Shown here one piece after another: positions 17,965-26,856 of a stretch of 64,000 bases of DNA (within the stretch, counting starts at the first letter, position 1; each line of letters starts with the position of its first letter). The notes under the pieces were generated by a model. That model was not told the DNA's origin, did not search any database, and saw only the letters and a program-made list of their open reading frames with translations. Made by a program: the position numbers and the translations under genes. Origin of the DNA: Spirochaetaceae bacterium UBA6089. GTDB lineage: Bacteria > Spirochaetota > Spirochaetia > Treponematales > Rectinemataceae. The DNA is taken from the NCBI GenBank assembly GCA_002435985.1, contig DIXD01000024.1:13874-77873 (forward strand), written 5' to 3'.

Positions 17965-19332
17965 ATGCGCCTGATACACTTGAAGCTCGCAGCGCGGAAT
18001 GTGCGCAGACAGCCTCACAGAACGATTGCACTCGGCGGAGCGGTGGCGTTCAGCGCCCTCGTCATGGCCCTGATCTTGGGTTTTGTGAACGGCATGGATC
18101 TCGCGATCCAGAACAACGTGACGCTCTACTCCGGAGGCCATGTGCTTGTTTCAGGCTATACCGCAAGCCAAAGCGGCAGGCTCCAAAACAGGTTTACCGA
18201 CGATACCGTCGTGAAGATCGTAGAGAGCACGAAGGCCGATATCCTCACGGTTTCGCCCATCGCACAGTCCAGGGCTACCGTCGTATTCGGGACCCGGGAG
18301 ATTCAGCTTATGCTCCGCGGTGTCGACTGGTCCAGGGATCAGCTCTACCACGAATCGCTGATACTCACCGAGGGCGACTGGAAGGGGCTCGAGGATTCCC
18401 GCACGATGCTCATGAGCGGCCAGACTGCGGAGCGGTTCGGCCTTGCCGCCGGAGATCGGGTGATCGTACGGCTCTCCACAGCCTCGGGCCAGCAGAATGT
18501 CACGGACTACAAAGTCGCCGCGATATACGACGACAGGGCTGCGGGCGGCATGAATACGGCCTTCGTCGCCTTCGGGGACCTTGCCGCGGACCTGAACATG
18601 AAATCGAACGAGCAGCAACAGATTGCGGTCTTTCTGAACAACAGCGCCGCTGCAGAGGAAGCCGCACAGGCCATCGCGGCGGGGCTTTCGGCGCAGGGAT
18701 TTGCCGTAAGCCGGGGATCGGCGTCGAATGACGGCGCCTTAGGTGCGGCCACTCCACAGGATGCGTCTATTATACCGGACGCCTTCCAAGCAACCGGGGG
18801 CACGCAGGGGGGCGCGAATCGACGCCTCGCGCCGGGAACAGCCGTCTACCGCATCTCCACAGTCCAGGAACTTGCAGGCGAAATCGGCGCTGCTCTCGGC
18901 TCTATCCGCTGGATCGGCTATGCGGTCTTTGCCCTCATGCTCCTCGGGAGCGCGACCGGCATCTCGAACTCGTACCATATGGTGCTGCTCGAGCGGACCA
19001 AGGAGATCGGCATGCTGCGCTGCATCGGATATAAGAAAAAGGACATATTTTCTTCTTTCGTTTGGGAAGGGATATTGCTTGCGGGCGGCGCAGCCCTGGT
19101 CGGCATTGTCCTCGCCCTGCCGATAGGATTCGGCATCGGCCTTATTCCTTTTGATCCACACGGAGATTTCGGGGCTGCGCTTGTGCAGGGGCATCTGCGA
19201 TTTGCACCTACCCTGGGCCAGTTTCTGTTGATTTTGGTTTTTGTGACGACTGTGGCGATCGCCGCAGTCTTTGTGCCCGCCCGGAGAGCGGCCGATGTCG
19301 TGCCCGTCGAGGCACTGAGAAAAACTGCATAG
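17965..19332 (+). CDS. FtsX/LolCE-type ABC permease subunit 2
   Basis: A 455-residue paralogue of the preceding permease. It has an N-terminal membrane segment (about 22-45), a periplasmic domain, and three C-terminal segments (about 315-340, 365-390 and 410-440). The coupling motif reads LERTKEIGMLRCIGYKKKDI. ATG 17965 is chosen because AGGAG lies 8-9 bases upstream and the N-terminus LIHLKLAARNVRRQPHRT matches the family. The two permeases probably form the LolC-LolE-like pair. The following LolA-like gene starts 31 bases later. Confidence 0.88.
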   Translation: MRLIHLKLAARNVRRQPHRTIALGGAVAFSALVMALILGFVNGMDLAIQNNVTLYSGGHVLVSGYTASQSGRLQNRFTDDTVVKIVESTKADILTVSPIAQSRATVVFGTREIQLMLRGVDWSRDQLYHESLILTEGDWKGLEDSRTMLMSGQTAERFGLAAGDRVIVRLSTASGQQNVTDYKVAAIYDDRAAGGMNTAFVAFGDLAADLNMKSNEQQQIAVFLNNSAAAEEAAQAIAAGLSAQGFAVSRGSASNDGALGAATPQDASIIPDAFQATGGTQGGANRRLAPGTAVYRISTVQELAGEIGAALGSIRWIGYAVFALMLLGSATGISNSYHMVLLERTKEIGMLRCIGYKKKDIFSSFVWEGILLAGGAALVGIVLALPIGFGIGLIPFDPHGDFGAALVQGHLRFAPTLGQFLLILVFVTTVAIAAVFVPARRAADVVPVEALRKTA

Positions 19333-19363
19333 TGTGCAGTGACAGCAGATTTGAGGAGTAACC

Positions 19364-20272
19364 ATGGCGAACAAAAGAAGCATGAACATGAAGTTATTGA
19401 ATGCACGATTGACAAGCAAACTGAGCATCGTGCTCTTCGGGCTCGTCCTTGTGTTCAGCGCAGAGGCACAAAGCGGCCCCTCTCGGGGCGGTGGAGGAGA
19501 CCCGATGGGAGGCATAGACCTGCCCCCCGGTTTCCTAGAACAGAACAAGGATTACAAATTCCCTGATGATATAACGAAATATACAGCTACCGATTTTCTT
19601 ATGCTCGTGCGGCGCACCGATATCCGCTCCAGCTTCTACAACAGCGATATGAGCGCGACCATCTCGATGGTCACCGTGAGCCCCGACCGCGGCACCAAGA
19701 CTTTCAAGCAGCAGATTTTTAGGCGCGACAAGGACGACGCCTTTCTCATGATCACACTGGAGCCCGAATCGCGCAAGGGACAGGGTATGCTCCGCGTGGA
19801 CAACAACATGTGGAGATACGACCCGACGAGCCGCAAGTTCACGCACACCACCATCAAGGACACGTACGAGAATTCCACGGTGACCAACAACGACTTCCGC
19901 CGATGGCAGCGGTCGATCGATTATTCCGTGGAGAAGATCTCTTCGGGTACACTCGGCAACTACAACGTGATCATCGGAGAACTCAAGGCGAACAACGATG
20001 AGGTCCCCTTCCCCTACATCAAGATGTACATCGAGGCTGACCGGAAGATCGTGCTCAAGGTGGAGGAATACAGCCTGTCGATGAAGCTTCTGCGCACTGC
20101 TTATTATACCCAGTATGTGCAGATTGGAGACTCCTTCGTGCCGACGGTGCAGATTTTCCAGGACGGGCTGATCCCGGAGAAGCGTTCGCAGACGACCTAT
20201 ACGAACATCTCGACCAAACCTCTTCCCGATTACTATTTCACCAAAGAGTATTTGGAGCGGGTGAGCCAGTAG
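19364..20272 (+). CDS. LolA-like outer-membrane lipoprotein-sorting protein
   Basis: A 302-residue secreted protein. The N-terminal signal (LSIVLFGLVLVFSAEAQ, about 24-40) is followed by a Gly/Pro-rich spacer. The body resembles the LolA-like family annotated as outer membrane lipoprotein-sorting protein: FLMLVRRTDIRSSFYNSDM, then LEPESRKGQGMLRVDNNMWRYDP. These proteins have a half-closed beta barrel that carries an acyl chain across the periplasm. GAGGAG precedes the ATG. Its place directly after an LolCDE-like ABC complex and before a barrel protein supports a periplasmic carrier role. Whether the cargo is a lipoprotein or another lipid is open. Confidence 0.8.
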   Translation: MANKRSMNMKLLNARLTSKLSIVLFGLVLVFSAEAQSGPSRGGGGDPMGGIDLPPGFLEQNKDYKFPDDITKYTATDFLMLVRRTDIRSSFYNSDMSATISMVTVSPDRGTKTFKQQIFRRDKDDAFLMITLEPESRKGQGMLRVDNNMWRYDPTSRKFTHTTIKDTYENSTVTNNDFRRWQRSIDYSVEKISSGTLGNYNVIIGELKANNDEVPFPYIKMYIEADRKIVLKVEEYSLSMKLLRTAYYTQYVQIGDSFVPTVQIFQDGLIPEKRSQTTYTNISTKPLPDYYFTKEYLERVSQ

Positions 20273-20282
20273 GAGAACAGTG

Positions 20283-21911
20283 ATGAAAACAAGAACCATG
20301 CGCTGCTTCGGGCCGATTGTTATGATCGGTTTTTCTCTTTGGTGTGTGGTGGGCCTTTGGGCGCAGACCTCAGGCACCTCTACGGGAACAACCGCCCCCA
20401 CAAATACGACCACGTTCACGAGTACGATACCGCCCGAGGTGATCGATGAGGATTCTCTTTTCGGCGGGTCCAAGGACATCGTCACCGTGATCGACGAAAG
20501 CACTGCCTCGGCGGGGACCGTGCAGCTCGTCGAAGACACGAAGACCTATCCGGTCTTTCTCTTAAGTGGAACCGCGGGTGCGGGGCTGTATGGAAACTAT
20601 ACGCCGGTGGGGTCCTCTTCCTCCGACACTCAGGCGCTCTACGGGGCAGTGAATCTGTCGGGCCTGCGGATCGATTATCTGCCTACGAAGAACCTTCATT
20701 TCTCCATATCCGGCGATTTGCTCACAGTTCCTGACGATATCATTGCAGCTTCCGTCACCACATTCGCGGACCTACGGCACAGCGAACTCGTGCGGCTCTA
20801 TGTGGCGAGCTCCTTCGACTACGATCCTTCTATCGGTCTATCGACCTACAGCCTCGATGAGCTCTTCGTGGACACGCACATCGACGAAAAGGTCTTCTTT
20901 CGTCTAGGTAAGCAGCGCATACGGTGGGGTGTGGGATATTGGTACCAGCCTTCCGACGTCTTGAGCCTGTCGGCGATCGACCCCGACGATCCGACCGCCG
21001 CGCGCGATGGTCCTTTTGCGTTCAAGGTCGATGTGCCCATGAATCTCAATCACTTGATGGTCTATATGGTGCCGCCGGTTTCGGGGTCCGCGGCATCCTC
21101 ATCCATCGCGAGCAAATATGACTGGATCGTCAACGGCTGGGAGCTGAGCTTCGGGGGCTACGGCCGCGCCGACATGCTCGCCAGGCCGCGCGCCATCTTC
21201 TCCTTTACCGGCGCGATCGGCACCTTCGATGTGTATGGCGAAAATGTACTCCTCTACGGTTCCGACCGTATATATGTGAAAGAATCTTCGACAAGCCCCG
21301 GCACCTACGAGACCTATCGCCGGGAGACCACACCCTTTTTCCAGTCGACCCTGGGCATCAAATACTCGGCGGGCTACTCGAGCGGCCTGTCGTACTCCTT
21401 TCACGCGCAAGGCTACTACAACGGCACAGGCTACGCGGACTCGAGCATAATGCAGAATCCGAGCGCCATAGCCGTGATAAAAGCCGACTATCCCGACACC
21501 TATAAGGACAGTGCGAGCGCCGCAGGCGCGGGCATGTGGTACCTGGCGGGTTCGGCTTCGGTGTCGGGCCGCTTTGGGGAGGGGCGGGACCTCACGCAGG
21601 TGACGGGGTCTATGTATGGCATGAGCAACTTCTCGGACCGCTCGCTGCGCTTCAATCCTACACTCAAGGTGGCCATAGGGGATCAAGGGGGCCGCACGAC
21701 CGTCACGCTTTCCTGCTTGACTGCGATAGGGAATATGGGTTCAGAATATGCTCCGAAGGGAAACAGGACGACTCCGGCGCTCTCCTTCAGCGCCCTCAAC
21801 GACGCGATCGAGCTCGAGGTCTCTGTTCCCATCTCGCTGAATACCGATTTTTCGGTGAATAAGGTGCAGACTGCATTCAGTGTCTTCTGGAACGCAGTCC
21901 AGTTCGATTGA
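20283..21911 (+). CDS. Predicted outer-membrane beta-barrel protein
   Basis: A 542-residue protein with a signal peptide (about 5-28, ending LWAQ), a Thr-rich segment and then an alternating amphipathic strand pattern to the C-terminus. The segment RLGKQRIRWGVGYWYQPSD, followed by DPTAARDGPFAFKVDVPM, resembles the DUF1302/porin-like barrel signature. The C-terminus (NAVQFD) ends with an aromatic near the last position, as in many barrels. GTG at 20280 and ATG at 20283 both follow AGGAG; ATG is preferred. Being last in the ABC-LolA operon, it may be the outer-membrane end of the route. I do not know its cargo. Confidence 0.65.
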   Translation: MKTRTMRCFGPIVMIGFSLWCVVGLWAQTSGTSTGTTAPTNTTTFTSTIPPEVIDEDSLFGGSKDIVTVIDESTASAGTVQLVEDTKTYPVFLLSGTAGAGLYGNYTPVGSSSSDTQALYGAVNLSGLRIDYLPTKNLHFSISGDLLTVPDDIIAASVTTFADLRHSELVRLYVASSFDYDPSIGLSTYSLDELFVDTHIDEKVFFRLGKQRIRWGVGYWYQPSDVLSLSAIDPDDPTAARDGPFAFKVDVPMNLNHLMVYMVPPVSGSAASSSIASKYDWIVNGWELSFGGYGRADMLARPRAIFSFTGAIGTFDVYGENVLLYGSDRIYVKESSTSPGTYETYRRETTPFFQSTLGIKYSAGYSSGLSYSFHAQGYYNGTGYADSSIMQNPSAIAVIKADYPDTYKDSASAAGAGMWYLAGSASVSGRFGEGRDLTQVTGSMYGMSNFSDRSLRFNPTLKVAIGDQGGRTTVTLSCLTAIGNMGSEYAPKGNRTTPALSFSALNDAIELEVSVPISLNTDFSVNKVQTAFSVFWNAVQFD

Positions 21912-21942
21912 ACCGTGTCGGCAAGTCCGGCGCGTGTCGGTA

Positions 21943-21965
21943 AGTCAGGCAAAAGAAGCCTGACT
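21943..21965. other. Hairpin between barrel gene and response-regulator gene
   Basis: An 8-bp perfect stem (agtcaggc / gcctgact) with an A-rich 7-base loop lies in the 73-base gap, with no T run. It sits beside two imperfect copies of gtgtcggnaagtcnggc. It could slow or stabilise the message between the two gene groups. Confidence 0.4.
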
Positions 21966-21984
21966 CGCCGCAAAAGGAGGGGGC

Positions 21985-22692
21985 ATGCACGGCAGAATTT
22001 TGATTGTGGAGGACACAAAGGAACTGGCCGAGCTCTACATGCTCTATCTTCAAAATGAAGGGTTCGAGTGCAGACTCGCCTTCGACGCGGAGAGTGCCCT
22101 TCCCTTGGCGCACGAGGAGGACTGGGATCTCATCGTGCTCGACATCAACCTTCCCGGCATAGATGGTTTTCAGTTTCTCGAGCGACTGCGCAAGACCAAA
22201 TCCACGCCCGTGATGATTCTGACGGCCCGGGAAGCCGATGAAGACGTCATTTTAGGGCTGGGCGTGGGCGCCGACGACTTTGTCACCAAGCCATGTCCGC
22301 CCAAGGTTTTGACAGCGCGTGTCCGCGCGCATATCCGGCGAACCATCGCCCTGCAGACTCGCCAGAACGGCAGCGTGGTGAAATTCGGCCCCTTTGAGCT
22401 CGATATCGAAGGGATGTACCTCACCAAAAATGGAGAGCCCATCAGCCTATCTGCCAGAGAGTTCAATATATTGAAAGAACTTGTATCGAATCCCGGCAAA
22501 CCTTTCACACCGGAGGACCTCTATGCCAAGGTCTGGGGCCTGCAATATGGGGATGTCAGCGCTGTAGGCGTGTATATCCAGAGGCTGCGGAAGAAGCTCG
22601 AGGATGACCCCACCAATCCTTTCTATATCCAGACACAATACGGAATGGGCTACCGTTTCAACCCGGAGGCCTTTGCAGAGGCAAAGCCGTGA
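21985..22692 (+). CDS. OmpR/PhoB-family response regulator
   Basis: A 235-residue transcription factor. The receiver (about 1-120) has the acidic pair, the phospho-acceptor Asp in LIVLDINLPGIDG, a Thr in ILTA and Lys in VTKP. The winged-helix DNA-binding domain (about 132-230) ends with the family pattern YGMGYRF. A strong AAAAGGAGGG site precedes the ATG. It overlaps its kinase gene by four bases. Because the pair follows the ABC/LolA/barrel operon by 73 bases on the same strand, it may control that envelope operon; no binding site could be identified. Confidence 0.93.
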   Translation: MHGRILIVEDTKELAELYMLYLQNEGFECRLAFDAESALPLAHEEDWDLIVLDINLPGIDGFQFLERLRKTKSTPVMILTAREADEDVILGLGVGADDFVTKPCPPKVLTARVRAHIRRTIALQTRQNGSVVKFGPFELDIEGMYLTKNGEPISLSAREFNILKELVSNPGKPFTPEDLYAKVWGLQYGDVSAVGVYIQRLRKKLEDDPTNPFYIQTQYGMGYRFNPEAFAEAKP

Positions 22693-24086
22693 AAATGAAA
22701 CTTCGGACGCAGTTCTCTATTCTCATTGTCGCGGTGACGCTTTTTCCCATCGTTTTTGGCCTTCTTGTCTTTACCGGCCAAAGGAACAAGCGCGATCCGC
22801 GCGAGCCGACACGAATCTTTTTGAACGAAGTGGCGGCGATGTGGCGCGAAAATCCGAACCTCGGCATCGAGGATATCCGGACGGCAGGAGAAGTGTCGGG
22901 GCTTCCGATCATCAATGCGGCGCTCATCTCGCCCGATGGTACGGTACTGGTGTCGTCGTTCAAAGAATTGCCCGCCGGCGCCACGCTGGAACTCGAGGAC
23001 TTGGTCAGTCCGCCCATGACGCCCTATATGGACAGACCTAGGTCTGAACTTATGTTTTTGCCCATCGATACCACTCTGGAAAAAAGTCCGCTTCTGCTCT
23101 TCGACATCCAGCAATTCTGGTTGAAAGAAGATCTCCGAAGCCGGAATTTCATGCTTATAGCGAGTTTCGCCTTTGGGGCCTTCGTCGTCGCGGGGCTGAT
23201 GTCGCTCATCATACTTCGCTCGACCAATAGGGCGATCAAGAACATCATCGACGATACGGCGATTGTGGCGAGCGGGCGACTCGATCACGAGGTGAAGGGA
23301 AGCGGCGCAGAGGAGCTCAGGTCCCTGGCGGACAGCATCAACCGCATGCGCCTCGCGCTGCGCGACATGATCGCTCGCCGCATGAACATGCTCATCGGTG
23401 TGAGTCACGACCTCAAGACCCCGATCGCCCTCATTCAGGGATACACCGATGCGCTCAGCGACAATATGGCGAGCGACGAGGCCACGAGGATGCATTACCT
23501 AGAGATCATTAGGGAGAAGAGCGTCCAGCTCGAGGATCTCGTCTCGGACCTCATCGAATTCATGAAGATCGATGACTTCAATGTGCCGCAGGAGATCGTG
23601 GATTTGGAAACGATCATGATTTCGCTCGGAAAACGCTTCGAGGAGGACGCGCGTCTTTTGGGGCTCGAGTTGACCTACGGTTTCGGTCGGCTCGGCGCGG
23701 CGCCGTCGAGGGAAGCGCTTTTCAGCGTCCCAAAAGTCAAGATGAATCGGTCACTCTTCGAGCGCGCTGTCGAAAACCTTGTCTCGAATGCGTTTCGGTA
23801 CACGGGCCCCGGGGGGAAAGTGGAACTATTGTTGAATATGGAAGAAGGGCAGCCGGTGCTGACCGTCGCGGACAATGGCCCCGGCATCCCCAACGAGGAG
23901 TTGGCCTACATTTTCGACGCATTCTACAGGGGAACCCCTTCTCGGCAGGAGGCCGGGTATGGCCTTGGCCTCACTATCGTCAAATTGGTGGTCGATCTGC
24001 ACGGATGGAGTATTTCGGCGCAAAACAGGCAGCCTTCCGATGGGCACGGTCTTGTGGTCAGCATCAGGATGAAGGCTTCGGCGTAG
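22689..24086 (+). CDS. Sensor histidine kinase
   Basis: A 465-residue inner-membrane kinase partnered with the OmpR-type regulator. It has a membrane segment at about 9-28, a periplasmic sensor of about 120 residues, a second membrane segment at about 155-178 and a HAMP linker. The HisKA box is GVSHDLKTPIALIQGY with the phospho-accepting His. The ATPase domain has an N-box (ENLVSNAFRYT), G1 (VADNGPGIP) and G2 (GYGLGLTIVK). The GTG at 22689 overlaps the regulator stop; an ATG two codons later is an alternative. The sensed signal is unknown. Confidence 0.92.
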   Translation: MKMKLRTQFSILIVAVTLFPIVFGLLVFTGQRNKRDPREPTRIFLNEVAAMWRENPNLGIEDIRTAGEVSGLPIINAALISPDGTVLVSSFKELPAGATLELEDLVSPPMTPYMDRPRSELMFLPIDTTLEKSPLLLFDIQQFWLKEDLRSRNFMLIASFAFGAFVVAGLMSLIILRSTNRAIKNIIDDTAIVASGRLDHEVKGSGAEELRSLADSINRMRLALRDMIARRMNMLIGVSHDLKTPIALIQGYTDALSDNMASDEATRMHYLEIIREKSVQLEDLVSDLIEFMKIDDFNVPQEIVDLETIMISLGKRFEEDARLLGLELTYGFGRLGAAPSREALFSVPKVKMNRSLFERAVENLVSNAFRYTGPGGKVELLLNMEEGQPVLTVADNGPGIPNEELAYIFDAFYRGTPSRQEAGYGLGLTIVKLVVDLHGWSISAQNRQPSDGHGLVVSIRMKASA

Positions 24087-24095
24087 GAGGTGCGG

Positions 24096-24237
24096 TGCGC
24101 ACGTGGCGGCGCTTACGAGCGGCGCAGTTTTACGAACATGGCGGCGCGAGCCTACGAGTGGCGCTGCGTATACGTACATGGCGGCGCTTACGAGCGGCGC
24201 GGCGTATACGCACATGGCGGCGCGCTGCATACTCCGT
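24096..24237. repeat. Imperfect tandem repeat of about 36 bases after the kinase gene
   Basis: Three to four diverged copies of a unit containing tggcggcgc, then tacgagcggcgc, then a gtatacg-like end fill the gap between the kinase and the convergent LarA-family gene. The units differ in length (about 31-40 bases), so no one frame is kept. No terminator or T run is seen here. Confidence 0.7.
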
Positions 24238-25524
24238 TTATGCGCCCCGCATGCGTGCGGTGGTCGACCAGAGCCCGAGCGCAGGATTCGGCACGAAGAA
24301 AAAATCCTCTCCGTCGGCGGTTTTGTGGAAGCCCGCGAGCCTGCCCCGGGGCGCATAGCGTTCGAGCGCGCGGTCGAGGTCGGCCCACTGGTAACCCACC
24401 GAAGTAATCTCTTCCTTGCTGATGGAGGGGCCGGGGGCGTAGCTGATGCGGAAGCGGCCTTCGCTGGAGCCGTGGATGAGGTGGGCGGCGGCGGAGAGGT
24501 TGTCTGCGAGGGCAGGCTCGCGTGCGACGAGGGCCTGGATTTCTGCTCTCGGGCGGTAACCATAGTGCCGGATCACCGCATCGATACTTGGGTCTTCGCC
24601 GAAGCTGCGCAGCCCGGGTGCGAGGATGAGCAGCTCGCCGCCGTCGGCCATGGCCATCCTCATGCGATAGATCGACTTATTGCCGAGCCACGTGCTCCGG
24701 TACTCTTCCGGGTCGAGCCACACCACTGCTTTTTGAACCGGCTCCTCGAGAAGCTGAATGTTGACCTTCGCGGACAGGGCTGCCGCCTCTTCGAAACAGC
24801 GCCTGTCGGGGCTCGAAAAATAGCCCCGCAGCGCAAGAGAGCCGTCCTCGGCCGGGCTTATCACCGTGAGAATCCATATGATAGGAGGAAGCTTTCCCGC
24901 CACCATGCCCAGCGCCTCGTCGAGCAGCGCCCGCACCGGCGTGTCCGCCCGCCCCATAATCCCTTCCATGCCGCACACCGCGCTAAGATAATGACTGCGG
25001 TCGATCGCCTCTTTACCGCCTGTGCCGACGAAGATATTCTTCGCGTGGTTGGCCATCCCCACAACCTCGTGGGGCACCACCTGCCCTACTGAGAAGATGA
25101 AGTCCACTTCTCCCGACGACAGAAGCCTGTTCGCCTGGACAGGATAGGAGTAGTGCACTTTTCCGCCGGAAATCTCGGCGACACGGCTCTCTGGTATGCG
25201 GCCGAGCTCGGTGACATCCCGTCTCCAGTCGTGAACCCTGAAAAGCGCCTGAGGCGAGCCTGGATACATGTGCGCGATTTCTGCTTCCGTCATCTGCGAA
25301 TGGGTGCCGAGCGCCGGCATTATCGCCGCCACGCGCCGGCCCAATTTTGCGACGAGTAGGTCGGTGATTTTGCCTGCACGCGAGTGAAGGCGGGTAATGT
25401 CCGGTGGAATGACGAGTATGCGCTTCGCCTTATATGCGCCGGAATCTTCGATGGTCTTCTCCACCAACACATCAAGCTCGTCGTCTTGTATACTCCGGTT
25501 CAGACTCTGCTCAGCTACGTACAT
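24238..25524 (-). CDS. LarA-family nickel-pincer racemase/epimerase homologue
   Basis: A 428-residue protein of the lactate racemase LarA family (DUF2088). The N-terminal domain carries VIPPDITRLHSRAGKI and PALGTHSQMTEAEI with the conserved His. The central GTGGKEAIDRSH has a Lys where the family holds the covalent nickel pincer cofactor. Length fits (about 420-430). LarA itself interconverts D- and L-lactate; other members act on different 2-hydroxy acids. No larB, larC or larE for cofactor synthesis lies nearby. It is divergent from the tagaturonate epimerase gene, so an aldonate or uronate-derived hydroxy acid is a plausible substrate. That is inference. Confidence 0.8.
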   Translation of the reverse strand: MYVAEQSLNRSIQDDELDVLVEKTIEDSGAYKAKRILVIPPDITRLHSRAGKITDLLVAKLGRRVAAIMPALGTHSQMTEAEIAHMYPGSPQALFRVHDWRRDVTELGRIPESRVAEISGGKVHYSYPVQANRLLSSGEVDFIFSVGQVVPHEVVGMANHAKNIFVGTGGKEAIDRSHYLSAVCGMEGIMGRADTPVRALLDEALGMVAGKLPPIIWILTVISPAEDGSLALRGYFSSPDRRCFEEAAALSAKVNIQLLEEPVQKAVVWLDPEEYRSTWLGNKSIYRMRMAMADGGELLILAPGLRSFGEDPSIDAVIRHYGYRPRAEIQALVAREPALADNLSAAAHLIHGSSEGRFRISYAPGPSISKEEITSVGYQWADLDRALERYAPRGRLAGFHKTADGEDFFFVPNPALGLWSTTARMRGA

Positions 25525-25620
25525 CGCAGTGCTCCCCCATGGCGGGATCGTTGTGGCCCTTGTGCGGCTTCTCTTCAGTCGCCATTATTATATACAAAGA
25601 TATCTATGGAGGAATAGAGA

Positions 25621-26853
25621 ATGCAACTCTCGCGTTTTTCTATTGGAACGGGTGATCGATTCGGCCTCGAGGGCGAAGCACAGATAGCGGCGTTCGAAGA
25701 ATTGCGCGCCCAGGGCGGCGAGGCTGATATCGTCTGGAACAAGAGCAACCGCGAACATCTGATCATTGGCTCGTCTCCTGCAGACCAGGCGGCCCGCGCC
25801 GCCGCAGCCATACAACGTACAGGCTGGGACGGGCCATGGTTCGTCGATGCCGACCACATCAGCCTCAAGACCGTCGATTGGTTCTTGCCGCACTGCAATT
25901 TCTTTACGATCGATGTCGCCGAGACGATAGGGAAAAAGGTTTCTGCGGCGGCGCGGGCCGCCTATCTCGAGCATGCGCGGTTCCTCCTCGACGAGGGCGC
26001 AGCCCCCGTGGCTGTCTCTCAGGCCGACATCGAGACCGTCGCCGACAAATTCCTTGCCGCCGTGCAGGAAGCGGGCACCACGTACCGCTACATCGCCGCT
26101 AAAAAACCAAAGGACTCTTTTGTCGTCGAACTTTCGATGGATGAGACCGATGTCCCTCAGACTCCCGCGCAGGTCGCCTCGATACTCGTCGCGGTAGCGG
26201 CAGAGGAGATACCGCTTGCTACGTTTGCGCCTCGCTTTCCGGGAAAATTTCTCAAGGGCATCGACTATGTGGGCGATGTCGCGGCATTTTTGGGTGCCTT
26301 CGAGGCAGAGACGAAGATCGTGTTGTGGGCTGTCGACAGGCTGGGGCTGCCAAGGGGCTTCAAACTCTCCGTACATACCGGAAGCGACAAGTTCAGGCTC
26401 TATAGGGGCATCCACGAGATTGTCGCGCGGCTTGGGGCTGGTGTGCACTTGAAAACTGCGGGCACGACCTGGCTTGAAGAGATCGTGGGGCTTGCAGAGG
26501 CCGGCGGCGATGGGCTTGCCCTTGCCAAGCGAGTGTACCAGGCTGCCTATGCCCGCATCGATGAGCTTGTGGCCCCTTACGCGAATGTCGTCGAAATCGA
26601 CAAGGCCCGCCTGCCTCGACCGGAAGAGGTGGCGGCCTGGGATTCGGCCACCTTCGTGCAAGCGCTGCGCCATGAGCCAGGCTCCTCCACAATGCAGCCG
26701 GACATGCGCCAGCTCATGCATGTGGGCTTCAAGATCGTCGCGGAAATGGGCAGGGAATTCAGTGACGCCGTCCTAAAGCACCGTGGATCGGTGGCCCGCA
26801 ATGTCCAGCGCAACTTGTACGAGCGGCACCTTCGGCCGCTTATTCTCGGCTGA
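25621..26853 (+). CDS. uxaE: Tagaturonate epimerase (UxaE-type)
   Basis: A 410-residue protein that resembles UxaE of Thermotoga, which interconverts D-tagaturonate and D-fructuronate and so links galacturonate to glucuronate breakdown. The family start FSIGTGDRFGLEG and the WFVDADHISLKTVDWFLPHCNFFTIDVA region are recognisable from memory of the family. His and Asp residues in DADH and in SVHTGSDKF are candidate metal ligands. A GGAGG site lies 8 bases upstream. The gene heads a co-directional block that includes a TRAP transporter and uronate isomerase, which supports the call. It also precedes the kinase gene by 3 bases, so the two are translationally linked. Confidence 0.72.
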   Translation: MQLSRFSIGTGDRFGLEGEAQIAAFEELRAQGGEADIVWNKSNREHLIIGSSPADQAARAAAAIQRTGWDGPWFVDADHISLKTVDWFLPHCNFFTIDVAETIGKKVSAAARAAYLEHARFLLDEGAAPVAVSQADIETVADKFLAAVQEAGTTYRYIAAKKPKDSFVVELSMDETDVPQTPAQVASILVAVAAEEIPLATFAPRFPGKFLKGIDYVGDVAAFLGAFEAETKIVLWAVDRLGLPRGFKLSVHTGSDKFRLYRGIHEIVARLGAGVHLKTAGTTWLEEIVGLAEAGGDGLALAKRVYQAAYARIDELVAPYANVVEIDKARLPRPEEVAAWDSATFVQALRHEPGSSTMQPDMRQLMHVGFKIVAEMGREFSDAVLKHRGSVARNVQRNLYERHLRPLILG

Positions 26854-26856
26854 GCC

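Noticed and set aside
24096..24237. CRISPR-like array
   Set aside because: Units are diverged, uneven in length and have no unique spacers or cas genes nearby.
24103..25092. 329-residue open frame on the plus strand
   Set aside because: It lies opposite the LarA-family gene and its start is in the tandem repeats; the composition is that of a shadow frame.
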